Below are positions 1-12,900 of a stretch of 64,000 nt of DNA, one piece after another. The notes under the pieces were generated by a model, which did not search any database, was not told where the DNA came from, and was given only the letters and a program-made list of their open reading frames with translations. The position numbers were made by a program, and so were the translations under genes. Each line of letters opens with the position of its first letter. The stretch's first letter is position 1. This DNA is from Lichina pygmaea (Eukaryota > Ascomycota > Lichinomycetes > Lichinales > Lichinaceae): assembly GCA_963422465.1 (NCBI GenBank), contig OY730170.1, positions 1,798,001 through 1,862,000 of the forward strand, written 5' to 3'.

Positions 1-2
1 TT

Positions 3-834
3 GTGCTGCGAGTCGACAAGGAGAAAGGTACGCAACCGCGGTGCTACGGTGACCGCTGACGCTGATGGCTTGCCTTGTAAGGCTATATCGATCTTTCGAA
101 GCGGCGAGTGTCGCCCGAAGATATCGTCAAATGTGAAGAGCGGTACAACAAGAGCAAGATGGTCCATTCGATCTTACGGCACGTGGCGGAGAAGACCAAG
201 ATGCCGATCGAGGAGCTTTATCAGAGCATAGGATGGCCCCTGAACAAGCGCTACGGACACGCAGTGGATGCGTTCAAGCTCTCCATCACGTATGCTGGGA
301 CAGAGCCACCTGCGCATGCCGCCCTTCATGCTGACCAGCTTTGACTGCAGAAACCCAGACGTCTGGAACGACATTAGCTTCCCCAACGACGTCGTCCGGA
401 ACGAGTTGACGTCGTACATCGGCAAGCGCCTGACGCCTCAGCCGACCAAGGTCCGCGCCGACGTCGAGGTGACCTGTTTCGGATACGACGGCATCGACGC
501 GGTCAAGTCCGCTCTCCGAGCGGCCGAGGCGAACAACACGGCGGAGACACAAGTCAAAGTCAAGCTGGTTTCGCCCCCGCTATACGTACTCACAAGTCAG
601 TGTCTGGACAAGAGCACCGGCATCGGGATCCTCGAAGGTGCCATCAAGGAGATTGACGGCAACATCCGACACGCCGGGGGCGACTGTGTCATCCGCATGG
701 CACCGAAAGCGGTGACGGAGAACGACGACGCCGAGTTGCAGGCGCTCATGGAGAAGCGCGAGCGGGAGAACCAGGAAGTCAGCGGGGATGAAGCCATCAG
801 CGAGAGCGACGAAGGCGTCGCGGAGGCGCCTTGA
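3..834 (+). CDS. SUI2: Translation initiation factor eIF2 alpha subunit, 3' part
   Basis: This is the alpha subunit of the GTP-binding eIF2 complex, which brings initiator tRNA to the 40S ribosome. The window starts inside the gene, so the S1 domain with the regulatory Ser51 loop is missing. Exons read 3-27, 82-289 and 351-834 (238 codons plus stop); the introns of 54 and 61 nt are GT-AG. The sequence opens with VLRVDKEKGYIDLSKRRVSP, the end of the S1 domain. The helical domain follows, then the C-terminal alpha/beta domain (VKVKLVSPPLYVLTSQCLDK) and the acidic tail ending SESDEGVAEAP that ascomycete homologues share. Identification is firm; only the 5' end is unseen. Confidence 0.95.
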
Positions 835-2252
835 TTCGTCGTCTTCTCCGACCCCCCCAAAAAAAAGAAACCCAAAAAGCAGCAAACGACGGGGCGCCGA
901 CAGGGTATATCCGAACTAGCAAAAGAATTTTGCCGCCTTGGGGCTCGACACTGTCACGACGGGTGAACTGTTGGGCGAGCTATCGAAGCAAATCATGTCG
1001 GCCACGCCATGTTCCAAAGCTTAGACTTGTGCGAGTTAGTCGTGGATATCCACCCATCCCTTAGTGTACCCCGTCGTTGAAAACTCCACTTCTCGTCCGG
1101 AAGGTACTGCACCGTAGAGAGCACTGGGATCTTGATGCGTCCGTCTGACGAGCAGCAGACCAGCAGACCACCAGACCCCTCCAACGATACATGGCGTGCG
1201 TGGATCAAGTGAGCAAGAACAATCCGTATCACCAGGTTTCTTTATTCAGCCGTTGCACGGGACAAGATACAACGGTTCTTATCCATAGCAGTCCATATCC
1301 AAGACGCCAGGGGCTGCATCTCCCTCGCAGACAGGCACCGTCTTTCATATCTTGTACCACGTCTCGCAAGACGCAGAGTGGGCGATCATTTCTGTACAGG
1401 ACGTATAGTAGAGTAGGGCGTCTGGAGAGGATAGTCCCTCCTTCTCTCAAACCTCCCTGTCTCTCCCTTCTAACATCCATCCATCCATCCATTCATCCAT
1501 CCATTCATTCGTTCGTCCCTCACTCCTTCTCTCCATTCGTCCACCCCTCCCTTCCTCCCTCATGCACCCGGTAAGAGCACTACATCCTCCCTTGATCATA
1601 CGTCCAGAAAGAGCACCTCATTCTCCTTTCCTCGTACGCCCGGCATTATACACCACATACGGTACTACGTTTCACATTCCCTTTCGGAGTAAGATAAATC
1701 GTGTCTTCCCACTCCACCCGACCCACCCAGAGAAAAGAACTACGAGACTATGCAGCGCAGTGCCGCCAGATATTTCAATTTGCCCGGTCTGTGGGGCTGA
1801 TCAAGGACCTTCGTTGTCAGCCATTTAGCTGTTGAAGCTGCTGAAATGAAGCTGTGCTTGGGGGGGGGGATATAGTTCGCATAGGAGTTAGGGTTTCGGT
1901 GTTTTGGTATGTAGCTACAACTGGGAAGGCTCTGGCCTTGGAAAGCTATGATCGTGGAAAGCTATGGTCGTCTTGGATACCTAGTGCTACATGGTATTGT
2001 ATTGTATTGTAGCGTAGGAGGGACAATATAGAAGTGAATGGACCACAACATGACCAAAAGATGGAGAATTATGTTCGAATACAAACCGCTGATAAGGCTA
2101 TCTGTCTTCATCAAAGACCGCGCAGAGGTATGAGGCGGACAGGAGCGCCAGCGGGATGGCCGAGCTCGTTGCGCTGCTGGAAGACTCCGCTGGACTTCGT
2201 AAAGGACTGCTTGATGTTTTGCCACACATTTGGGCCGGTGTTGAGAAGCTTG
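835..2252. other. Intergenic, no gene seen
   Basis: This stretch lies between the eIF2-alpha stop and the 3' end of a minus-strand secreted-protein gene. It holds a run of CATC/CATT repeats around 1479-1520, a G9 run near 1861-1869 and C/T-rich DNA. Open frames here are short and low in complexity, and I recognise no protein. Confidence 0.6.
1479..1520. repeat. (CATC)n-like microsatellite
   Basis: Imperfect tetranucleotide run of catc and catt units inside C/T-rich intergenic DNA. It creates a spurious Ser/Ile/His/Pro-rich frame. Confidence 0.85.
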
Positions 2253-3122
2253 TCACATCCCCTGCCGCCGATGCAGTTTGTGATGGGTTCTGGAACGGCT
2301 GGAGATCGTGAGCCTATGCTTGAACCTGGCGCATGGGTTTGGGGCACGGAAGAGGGCGGAGAGAAGAATGGATGGGTGGGGGCCAGATGTACCAAACGAA
2401 GAGCGTTCTTTCCGCGGTGGTGTCGTCGAGAACTGGCTAGGCCGGTCGCTCGGCTCTTCACCATCGTCGTCGTACGGCAATCCGAAGGAATTCGAAGGCG
2501 GAAGCGGAGTCCACTTCACAGCACGCTCGCGCCTGATCACGTCTTTGGGCGCACCGGCATCCTGGGGCTGATTGTCAAGCTCATCACAGACCAACCCCTG
2601 AGCTGTTTCTCGCAGCAGCTGCAGGTTCATCCGCCACCAGAAGTCTGCACCGTCCGGACGCTTGATACCTCGCCTTGTCATGCGACCAATGTGGGTGGAC
2701 ACGTGTTGTTGGAACTTTTCAGTACAACGCTCCACGCACTCGTCCAAAGGAAGAGGGGGTGGAGGCGATGCCGACAGCTGTCCAGAGTCATGTCAGACAT
2801 AGGCTAACGTTCACAGTCGGACCGTTGCAAGATGTGTCACCTCAGGACTGGAAAATTCTGTACTGACCGCATCTTGTTGACCAAGGTTGAGGACCCTGGC
2901 ACCCTCCCTGGTATGAGGTCTGCCTGGAATGACAGCCTTCGGATCCACGCAGGTTGTCACGCATGCTGGGCAGTAGTACTGCTGCGCCCCAGCCAGACCA
3001 CTTCCCGCAGACTCCACGAGGGTGCTCCTGTCAGGGTCATCATCCCACGAGTAAATGAATGCAGGCACTGAATGCACCACTGATATCAAGAGACAGATGA
3101 GCAGTGGCAGTAGTCGAGCCAT
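2253..3122 (-). CDS. Small secreted cysteine protein A (candidate effector)
   Basis: I do not recognise the function. The model is exon 1 3122-2841 and exon 2 2777-2253, with a 63-nt GT-AG phase-0 intron, giving 268 residues. I chose the ATG at 3122 because it begins a clean signal peptide (MARLLPLLICLLISVVHSVPA); two upstream in-frame ATGs would bury it. The mature part has C-x2-C-x3-C (CPACVTTC) before the intron. After it come DEC-x3-C (DECVERCTEKFQQ) and one further Cys about 45 residues later. The C-terminal third is Pro/Ser-rich and basic. The gene at 42889-43710 shows the same cysteine order, the same intron phase and the same DECxxxCT..QQ core, so the two look like paralogues. The 3' half could contain another intron that I cannot place. 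A secreted effector-like role is inference from architecture only. Confidence 0.55.
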
Positions 3123-5618
3123 CGAGACGGTTGGTACGAGCCCGTTAGAGCACATCGATCGAGACCTGCCTTGTTGCACTCTATGCAGGCACTGTTTCCG
3201 GCAGCGGTTGTAAGATGAGTCGACTGTCTTCTAAGCTGTTGAGAGGCTTTGCTCCGAGAGGCTTTGTTCCAAGCTCGTCGGCATTCTCAGCCGGCAGACG
3301 TGCATGCGTACGATGGGCGGCATCGTCCTTTTGTTCCCGCAGTCCTGCGCTCGTAGTCCTCGTGTCCGGTTTCTGGCAAGTCTGATGACCACGCCGTGCC
3401 CACACACTGTACTTCCGTACTCGTACAGTTCCTAAGATTCGGGCCTACGTACGTACAGTATGTACGTAGCTCGCATGAGGTTGGAGCTGGGAGTAGATGG
3501 GATCGTACAAAGGCATCTTTGTACGGAGGTGTGTCTCTGATACGTATGTACTTCCGTACATACGTACGTACTGTACGTACGAAGGTACCGCATCGGTAGT
3601 GCTACGTGGAGGGGCGCTGAAGGGGGTGTGCTGCTGACAAAGCAAACGTGGGTGTCTGGCAGCTACCTACGAGTAGTCCATACCGGGTGTAGCTGAAATA
3701 ATTGGGAAGGATGACATCATCTTCGGGGCAGAAAGCTGTTCTTCTCTTCCACATGTATGCTTGCTTGTGCGCTGAAGTGATAGCTGATGAGTTAGAGCTC
3801 TGCACACATTGGCCAAGTTACTGGAAAGAAAAGGCTGAGATTACGGGGCAAACAGCTGTACTTACGTGGATCAAGAAAAGAATGCTGGCGTGGCGCACAC
3901 CGTTTCTATGATGGTCTTGCCGTGCTTGCCTGGTTCTGATAGTAGGTGTCAGATGTACCAGTGATATTCTATACTACCCAGTCACAAAGGTCCTGGCTCT
4001 AGACCTGGAAACACGACTTCTTCGCGGTGATATCTGTAGCTGCGTCTACGGATCATGATTCCGTGGATTGAACAGCTTTTAGTAGTCACTTCCCAGCTCA
4101 TCAGGGAGCCAGAAAGAACAAGAAAATCAGACCTGGAAGAACCGCGTAATGGTGGCCCACCACGTAGCATGGATTATTGCTCATAACTTGGAAGCGGATA
4201 GTAGTTATGAGACGTCGTGGATCTTCTTGCTCCTATCGTAGAGGATAACAGAAGTGTTCGGCGGACTGCCGCTGACACCCATATGAGTATGTCAGCTAAG
4301 GTTCTCGAGTCTCTGTCCTGTGCGGGAAAACATGTACAAGGGAGAAGCTGAGAGAGTTCAGAATAATGTCGTACAACTTGGCTGAGCCTGAGAATCACAT
4401 CTTGTTGGATCTCTAGCCCCCCTCATGATAAAGCTGCGGTGCTCGCGATGGCCATCGGTGTTGGCATCTAGCATCACCAGTCCACAAACTAGCAGGTGTT
4501 CTTGATAGGCCCGACGTGGCTCGGCCATCGATGACAGATGATGCAACAAAGGCCCTTGGAGACATGACTGGCATGGCCGTCAGTAGGCTCTTGGGATCTT
4601 AGTGCAGCCCCTTGGAAGAGGGAATGAATGCAGCTACCAAGGTCAAGCTGGTAGCCAAGGGCAGAAGAGGGCGTCATCTGACAACCGCTACGGGTGGAAT
4701 TATCGTGACCATGAACACCGTCAAAGTAGAACCAACAGAAATGATGGGTTCCTCCCGAACATCTGGATGCCTCTCCCAAGCAGGTGCTCGATTCCTAGGG
4801 GCGTGCTCTATTGCTCTCCGTCTCCTGGACAGTTTCGGACCAGCGGGTCGGAACGATCAGAGGTGAGGGTGGGCGGCCCTGACATATGCAACGGCAGCCT
4901 CTCGGCCCCGGCCAATACGGATCTTTGAGAGAGCCACAAGTCATGCTCGCGGACGGCGCTCGAAACGGCCTCGAACGCATCCCAGTCGGCGGTACGAAAG
5001 CTGATGACGTTCTCCGGCCAAGGTCCTAGAGCGTCTGCCACGGCCGTCTCCACAGGTGATGGTACCAACAGACCAACAACTTGCTGGATCTAGGCGCGCA
5101 GATCAACGGGTGCTGCGGCGTACAGCTGATTCCAGCGTTCTTATTCAAGGCGGATGTACTTCCGTATTTGACCTGTAGATCGAGTGATGTGCGATTATAT
5201 GGTCACACTAGAGTAGGAGCAATGTCATACTCGGAAGATGACCGCTCCGTACGAGTACGAGTATACTCGTACACACAGCCATGGCTCCACCTTGCCAAAG
5301 ACTCTCCAAATGACGGACAATTGGTTCGGAGCGTAGCCCGTTCGGTGCTTATTGGATATTGCTTGTTTTCGACCGGCTTACGTAACTAGGCTAAGGAAAC
5401 CCCACCAGCTTGCTGAGCTCGTCCGAGCTCTTGATTACATAATCCGGATGTGGTCCTTGGCCCGGAGCTCGACCCGCTCGACTGCCGTCCCCCCATCAAG
5501 CTGCAGGTGCCCGTCCATGGGAGCTGTCCGTCCGGCTTCGTCGTGCGTGCTGTAAGTACAGTCGAGCGTCTCGCAGCGCTCAGTTGATACATCTCCGCTC
5601 GTCGGCAGGCCAGCGACA
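3123..5618. other. Intergenic with GTAC-rich palindromes
   Basis: No recognisable gene lies between secreted protein A and YVC1. Dense short palindromes built from GTAC, TACGTAC and GTACTTCCGTAC occur at about 3408-3475 and 3538-3590. A minus-strand open frame at 4808-5068 looks protein-like but matches nothing I know. The last few hundred bases must include the YVC1 promoter. Confidence 0.5.
3408..3590. repeat. Cluster of GTAC / TACGTAC palindromic motifs
   Basis: Two sub-clusters of short palindromes (gtacttccgtac, acgtacgtac, actgtacgtac) within 180 bp. The same motifs recur in other gene-free stretches of the window, including near 9.0, 14.6, 33.4, 44.3, 45.3 and 47.9 kb, but not inside coding exons. 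Confidence 0.7.
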
Positions 5619-7974
5619 ATGGCTCGGTGGAAACAGCTCCTCGGTCTCGAAAGCCCTCGCGGCTCCCATACTCAGGAGCGTCAACATCGTAAGCTGCCGG
5701 GGTCTCGTCGGCAGGAGAGAGCACGATTGGACTGCGGCTGACGGCGTATCTTCCCCAGTCCTGCCCGTCCATAATGATCAGACCGGCTCGCCCGTCGCGC
5801 CGAAGGAGGTTACCAAGGTCGCTTTGCGACTCAAGTACCTCATCGAACAGATCGTCCCGTACGAGTTGGACGAGTCCATGATCACGAGTCCCAACGGTGC
5901 CATCATCACGCCGGAGGTCGAGCAGACGGCCAAGACCGCTGCCTGCGAGGACGATCGAGCATGCGTCGTTTTCTGTCTGATGGTCTGTCAGCAGTGGTTC
6001 AAGAAGCAGGCGGCGTATGCGTATCCCGGCCCGCTCTTGCCGTCGAGGCTGACAGGCTGACGGTCGTATAGGCTGGAGTTGTATGACTCGGAGCTGCATG
6101 TGGCCAGAGCGACGGCGTCTGAGATGCTGGCCAAGCACCTGTGAGTCTGCGTGCTCGCTCGCTCGCTTGGGCCTTCGCCCCCGCGCGACGGACCGGGCCT
6201 GACCGCTCACAGCATCGAGTCGGAAAAAGACCAGGACTACCTCCAGCGCGAGGTCCTGCTTCGACGCTTTTCGTACATGCGACACGGAGACGAGACGCCG
6301 CGTGCCAACGTCATCGAACGTGCCGTGGACACCCATGCGCTCCGCGTCATCGGCGCGTCGGGATACCAAAAGTGCATCGTCTACCTCTGGCGCGGCTGGC
6401 TCGTCCAGGACGACCTCGATCCGACCCGCTTCGTTCACTACAACAAGCGCTCGAGCACGGACTACTGGGATCACTTCGACCCCGATCGCATGCGGGTGCC
6501 GCAGTATCAGAATGCCGTCCAGGCCTTCTTCTCGGTCCTGTTCTTGATCTTCTACTCGCAGGTCATCAACTCGATCAACCAGACCGGCGACATTGACGTC
6601 ATCGAGGGCATCCTCTACATCTTCACCCTGGGCTTCATCTTGGACGAGCTCGTCAAGCTGTGGAAGGTCGGCCGCTACTACGTCACCTTCTGGAACGTCT
6701 TCAACTTGACCCTCTACGCCCTCCTGACGACGTCCTTCATCTTCCGCGTTCTGGCCTTGACGCGATCGCGCGACAGCCGCCCGCACGAGCGGGCCAGGTA
6801 CAACCATCTGAGCTACAACTTCCTCGCCTTCAGCGCGCCCCTGTTCTGGAGCCGACTGCTGCTCTACTTCGACACCTTCCGCTTCTTCGGCGTCATGCTG
6901 GTCGTCGTCAAGGTCATGATGAAGGAATCCCTGATCTTCTTCTCTCTGCTGCTGCTCGTCATCGTCGGCTTCCTGCAGGCCTTTGTCGGCATGGACTACG
7001 TCGACTCGGACCCGGATGCCACGCAGTTCATCATCAAGGCGATGGCCAACACGATCATGGCGAGCCCAGAGTTTTCCCAGTTTGAGAAGTTTGAGCCGCC
7101 GTTTGGCATCATCCTCTACTACATCTTTAACTTTGTCGTCACCGTCGGTACGTTGGTCCGGCGACAGGGTTGCGGTCCAGATCCGCGCGCTGACGGGTGC
7201 GAATGCAGTTCTCTTGAACATCCTGATCGCTCTCTACAACAGCGCGTATTCAAACATCACCGAGCGTGCCATTGGTGAATACATGGCTCTGGTACGACTC
7301 CAAGATTCGGCCCTCTCATCTTTCGGTTCTTGTTCTGACACGGCGTGTGCAGTTCTCACTCCGAACCACTCAATTCATTCGAGCACCCGACGAGAATGTC
7401 TTCATCGCTCGTGAGTAGACTGCCTCTTCCGTCTGGACGTGCGAACGCCGCTACCCAATCCACGTGCCTCGAGCGCCCGAGTCGCTGACGTGCCCCTCCT
7501 CCAGCACTCAACCTCATCGAGATCGTCCTTCTGGTGTTGCCGTTCGAATGGTGGCTCCCGAAACATCGCTACGAGCGATTGAACCACTACGTCATGGGGG
7601 TCATTTATTCCCCGATGCTGTTGGTCACGGCCTGGATCGAGACGCGGCAAGCACGGTCGGTCAAAATCAACCGCGCACGCGGCGAGGCCGACGAGGACAC
7701 GACGGAAGAGTGGGAGCAGCCCTTCTCGGCCGAGGACACGGTCGACGGCGGCGGACCGCTGGACCTTGAGCGAGAAGGCTGGACCGAGAGGGTGCGTGAA
7801 GCGACGCCAAACATCTCGACCGAAGCCGCCGTGCTCGAGGTGCGCAAGCTGGGCAAGGATCTGGACGAAATGCGTAATCTCCTCAAGCGGTTCTCCGAGA
7901 AGTCCGCGGCGGCCAAGGAAGAAAAGCCAAAGACAGGCGAGAACGAGACCGAGACGCAGCAAGGCGGGGAATGA
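5619..7974 (+). CDS. YVC1: Vacuolar TRP-type cation channel Yvc1
   Basis: This is a fungal TRP channel that releases Ca2+ from the vacuole in response to osmotic or mechanical cues (family knowledge). Exons are 5619-5688, 5759-6014, 6072-6140, 6213-7147, 7209-7291, 7353-7410 and 7505-7974; all six introns are GT-AG, 57-94 nt, giving 646 residues. The N-terminus MARWKQLLGLESPRG and the soluble helical domain precede a block of about six hydrophobic segments (for example VQAFFSVLFLIFYSQVIN, ILYIFTLGFILDEL, FIIKAMANTIMASPEF near the pore). Next is the TRP-helix-like stretch LLNILIALYNSAYSNITERA, then an acidic and coiled C-terminal tail (residues about 530-646). Size and order fit ascomycete Yvc1. 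A 611-codon antisense frame across it is a shadow. Confidence 0.9.
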
Positions 7975-9809
7975 GCGTTGTCACAAGAGACTGGTAAGAA
8001 TGTGAGACCTGATACCTTGGTACTGTAAAAGCTCTCCCCTTTGCTCTTCCTGCTACACCGCGTCCTTTTTCTGGTCTGCTTCTCTTTGTTCGATCCGTCA
8101 CAGGGACATTCAGAACTGGCCACGTCTGTTGAATCAGACACGTCTGTGTATCTTGATTCTTGGTAGTACGTTACCATGTCAATGTCAATATTAATACTAT
8201 ACGCGTACATCTGTTATCATTGTCATACTTCTAGCATCAACCCCCTAGCTACGCATGCATGCACACCCTTGACCATGACAGAAGTGGTCCAAACTTGTGT
8301 GTACTGCATGTAGCTCCATATGACTGGAGTTATCGCCAACATTGTTGGACAAATTGGAAATATGCCTTCCACGCAGACAACTTTCGGTCAGTGTTGTATC
8401 AAACACCACCGACACCCACAACAGACAGACCCACGACAGACTCAAGACAAACCCATGTCCACGGATCCCAACCAAGCAAGAAGTGTGTCTTGTTTTACAC
8501 AGAGCATGATCAACGGCTGCTGTATCAGCCACTATAATTACCTTACAGCCTCTGCTTTTTCTTCAGCCACAGGCACCGGAAGGATGTACGGTATGGCAGT
8601 GCTTCCATGCTTCTGGATTTGCACACTTGCACACTTCTAGACATCTAGATGTCTAGACCACGAGACTTCTGGGCTTCTGACCAGAGTTCAGTGTGTCTAC
8701 AGAGTTAGGACTCGCACTTTTGGTCCACGGTCCACAGTCCAGGGTCCATAGTCCAGGGCACACTCACATTTCAGGCCATACTGTATGCCCTCACAGTACT
8801 CGTACGATACCTCCCGTACCGTACGCGGTAGCGGCTGAATCTCGCGGAGAGGCACAACATCGACGAGCTCGCACTGTCCCAGAGCTCATTACGCATACCG
8901 TGCCAGTACAAGACGCTTTACTGTAGATCCCAGCACTCCCTCCGTCCATCACGTCCGTCCATCACTTCGTACTTTACACAGAAGCACGTACGTATCGTAT
9001 CTATTCGTAGGTATCATACCATACAGTAACAGCCAATAATTACCGTCAGCGGTTCCTTCGTGCCGACTTCATCTCCCAGCTAACATAAAAAATTTTTTTT
9101 ATTTCATCTTGGGATGCAACGGTAACGCGACAGACGTGAGCTGGACCTTGCTCTCCCTTCCCAACCCCCAAACAACTTCCTGGGCGACCTGGGCCACATC
9201 GGCCGCTCGCTCTCTACGGTCCGCCCCGAGAAGATTGTAAGAAGCCACGGTACCGTAAGTCATCTCAGCGACTAGTTTCTGTGGCTGGAAGCCAGAGGGG
9301 GGAAGGCGCCCCGGGGGGAGGGGGGGGTGGGGGACAAGGCAACGAGAGGGTCGACCAGCACACGATAGATAGCTGGCTGATTGGCTGGCTGGCGGGCACT
9401 GGCTGGGGGGCACGACGACCAGGCTACTACGTAGGAAAGATCTGGCTCCGAGTGGGAGGAAGCTCTCAGAGACAGGGTGAGAATGTAAGGTAAGAGGATC
9501 CTCCCCCTTTGAAGAGAAGTTGGCGTAAGTTGACGGACAGGATCGAGGATCGATCGAGTGTGTGTCCACTCATGTCCAAGAGCCTGTAGAGAGCTCGGCG
9601 AGCTGCCCTGGTGTGATGTGCAAGTCCTTGATCTCGTTGTGTAGTGGCCTTGAGTCGCTGACTCCTTTCAGGGTCTGTCCAGGCTCTCGGTACGTAGAGT
9701 CAGCTCTCAGGCAGGTCTTTTTTGTTTAGAGCGGTTTTTGTCGCCTTCAGTATGTACGTATGTACTGCTCGGAGAACAGAACGTATATATACACATCTAT
9801 TTGGGTGGC

Positions 9810-9843
<34 letters not shown>

Positions 9844-9917
9844 CAAGAGATGAGAAAGGAAGAAAGAGAAAGAAAGAAAGAAGAAGAGAGGGAAGGAGAA
9901 GGAAAAAAAAGGGGTCT
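7975..9917. other. Intergenic, no gene confirmed
   Basis: This stretch lies between the convergent genes YVC1 (+) and SPF1 (-). It holds a perfect 16-bp palindrome agacatctagatgtct near 8638-8653, GTCCA-type direct repeats near 8720-8760 and GTAC motifs near 8980-9000. A minus-strand frame ending at 9099 has a plausible short tail but no family match. Near SPF1 there is a purine-rich tract and a (GCA)n run. Confidence 0.5.
9811..9843. repeat. (GCA)11 microsatellite
   Basis: Eleven perfect GCA units about 75 bp past the stop codon of minus-strand SPF1, so probably in its 3' UTR, where the RNA would read TGC repeats. A similar run lies just past the stop of the next minus-strand gene (15126-15169). 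Confidence 0.9.
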
Positions 9918-12900
9918 TCATCGAAGAATGTTGCCGTTGACGACTGGCTTCCCTTTCAGCCTCTTGCCATCCCTGCCATCCTTGCCGCTCGGCGACGCCT
10001 TCTCTGCTTTGTTAGTGACAGCGGCCTTCTCGTCGTAGCCACCGTCTTTCAAGAGTCCGGCCTGTCTGGCCTTCTCGAGCAGATCCTTGCCCTGGAGCTC
10101 ACGCCTCTCGCGTTCCTTCTCGGCGGCCTCGTGCTCGTGTCTGCGTTTCTCGCGCTCGAGCTGGTCGGGGCGGCGCAGGGCAATGTCCTTGGGACGGTAG
10201 TCGCTGAAGAGGTACTTGAGCACGTGCTCGATGAGGTAGCACGCCACAAAGTCGGTCACCATGAGCAGCGTGATCGTCGTCTTGAACGAGACCGAGAACT
10301 TGACGAGCCGCAGCTTCTCGTTGACTTCCGGGATGAACTCGGTCGAGCACGCAAAGGCGACGCCGGCCACGGCCAGGAGCGCGTAGTACATCGGCCGGTT
10401 CTCCCGGATCGATTCGCGGAACGGACGGCCTTGGTAGTTGACGGCGAAGGTCGACACCTCCTGGATGAGCTGCAGCAGGTACACGGCGCTGTTGAGCAGC
10501 GACGGCTCGAATTCCCCTTCGAGGTCGACATCCTCCTTTCGCCTGTCCGGCACCCATGTCAGTTCTCACCATGTGCTTGCGTCGAGTACAACACCGACTT
10601 ACGGCTCGATCTGCCGAACGTAGTTCGAAAGGTAAATCAGCGTCGAGATGTGCACCGCAAACTGGCCGAGGACAGAGCCGATGATATAGGGATTGAAGAT
10701 GTTGGACTGCGGGCGCTCCTTGGACAGCTGTTCCACGGGCTGTTCGAAGCCGTCAGAAACTACTTCCACGGCTGCAGTGGAGACGCGACATACCCTGGCC
10801 CTGGATATCGACAGGAAGCAGACGCTCATGAGCATCCCGTTGATCGTCACCTGGCCATCGCCGAATTTGATCCCCTCGAGGTAGAGCACGCTGAGACTGT
10901 AGGCGCTGATGAGGCAGTTCAAGGCCAGGATCTTGTACATCTGTATCGTTGCGACGAGGGTGCACCGACCTTGCCGGATGATGTTGGGAATGGCAATGAC
11001 GTTCGCCAGCTTGCTCGTGAAGGGAGCCGCCACCGACGCATCACCCAGTTTGATCGTCGGCGGCTCGTTCTCGTCGAGCTCGCCCTCCATCATCGACTTG
11101 GTCAGCTGGTCTGCGAACCCAGCGGCGGCTATCGACGCTTGCTGCTCCTTCCGCTTAGCTTCGGTCAGAGGCTGCTCTGGCTTTGCAGCAACGACTTGTT
11201 TGGCCGGGCTCTCGGTGGTGTGCAGACCGCGGGCGGGCGCCGCCGTACCACCCTTCCTCTCCAGCTCTCGCTGCATGGCCTTTTCGTAGTGGGGGTTCTG
11301 TGGTCCGGGTGGATAGAGATGTGCGATCATGACCGGGACCGGCGGTGAGGGCTGGTTGAACCGCTTCATCAGCTGCACCTGCTTCTCGTACACGTCTTTC
11401 ATCCTGCTCGTCCGGTAGTGCTCCGAGATCCTGGTAAGGTCCTCTTGCGTGCCGTTGAGCAGGGCAACTCCGATATGGGCCTGCTTCAGGGCGCCCACGT
11501 CGTTCGTGCCGTCACCGCACATGAGCGTCGTGTAGCCTGCTTCCTTGAGGCCAGTCAAGATGTCCTCTTTCTGCTTCGGTGATACTCGCGCATATACCCA
11601 CGTGTGGCGCAAGAGGCTCATCAGCACGTCCCTGTTCTTCAGCTTCGCTAGCGCATAGCCTGTGAGGCAGATGTCGTTCTCTTCAAGAATCTTCTTGTCG
11701 ATGGGCCGATCGGGATCGACCGGTACGTTAAGGGTCTCGTCGATGCTTCGCCAGACCAGCTCATCCCCCGAGGCGTTTTGCTCTGGTGAGTCCAGTATGA
11801 CGACGTCGCGGTCGACGATCTCGACCTCCCTCGCAACATGCACCGCCGTCAGGGGATTGTCCCCCGTGATCATGACGGTTCGATGACTGCTCTCGTTCAG
11901 CATTCTAACCGCCTTTCTGGCGTCTTCCTTGAGCGGCGATCGAAGGACCAAGAACCCTGCAAAATGTAGCGTGGCCTCGACATCCTCCCGCTTGAGGTTG
12001 TTGACCTTGCTCTGACTTAGTTCGTTCTCCTTGGCAAGGAACTTGTATGCTAGCGCCAGCACTCGGGACCCGTTCCTTGTGAAGTGCTTGTAGGTGTCTT
12101 CGTAGTCTGACGGGGCATCGACGAGCATGGTACGGATGGTCTCGGGTGCTCCCTTGACGCCGACGAACGTGCTCTTCGAGACCTTGCCCGTGAGCCTGTT
12201 GATGCTGGCGACGGTAGCCACCGAGCTCTGCCGCTTCAGAGCCGACGAGAACTGGAATCGTCGTTTGATTTGGACTGACTCGGGAGCCTGCGTCGGCGTG
12301 CCGGAAGCCGACGAGGCCTTACCGGTCAAGGTGTCATGACGACCGAGCGCCCAGCCGAGGGAGGTTAGTGTTGCCTTCTCCATGGGATCACCGACGATTT
12401 CGCCTTCGTCCAACTTCACCAAGGCGTGAGCCGTCGAGAGGACTAGCGTCGTCTCCGTGGGGACGTCGTGGACGCGAGCGAGCGCGTCAATCTCGTCGTT
12501 GGACGTCGATGAAGACTTGGAGCGTCGGGCTTTATCGCCGGCGGCAAGCCCCCCGATGCCTTCGACGACCAAGTCTTCCCCGGTCAAGGTACCCGTCTTG
12601 TCGAAGCATGCCACATCGACTCTGCCGGCAAAGGGGATCCTGAAGGGCTCGGTGCAGTAGATGGCGTATCGGCTCAGAGCAGCAAGACTCGTGTTGACGG
12701 CAAGACTGAGCTCCATCGGCAGCTCTGGAGGCACGACGCTCGTGATGATGAGAACGCAGTCGAGGAGCAATTTGCTGCGCTTCCTGTCCTTGGCCACACC
12801 TTCCTCCCAGACGTACCACGAAGCCGCGATGGCGAAGATCAGCAGGAAGAGAATGAATAGCAACGCCTCGACGTTGTTGGCCGACACGCGTTCGGTAGAG

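Noticed and set aside
4808-5068. Minus-strand frame with VISFRTADWDAFEAVSSAVR
   Set aside because: Could be a relic exon or repeat fragment, but nothing around it extends the frame and no motif is recognised.
5386-7221. 611-codon minus-strand frame
   Set aside because: It lies wholly antisense to the YVC1 exons, is Asp/Glu/Arg/Val-rich as expected from GC-biased third positions, and has no domain.
9099-9290. Possible short minus-strand gene with MTYGTVASYNLLGADRRERA
   Set aside because: It looks protein-like and has a clean stop, but there is no family match, no clear upstream exon and no signal to fix a start.
9738-11348. 536-codon plus-strand frame
   Set aside because: Antisense shadow of SPF1, including the (GCA)n run read as Ser.
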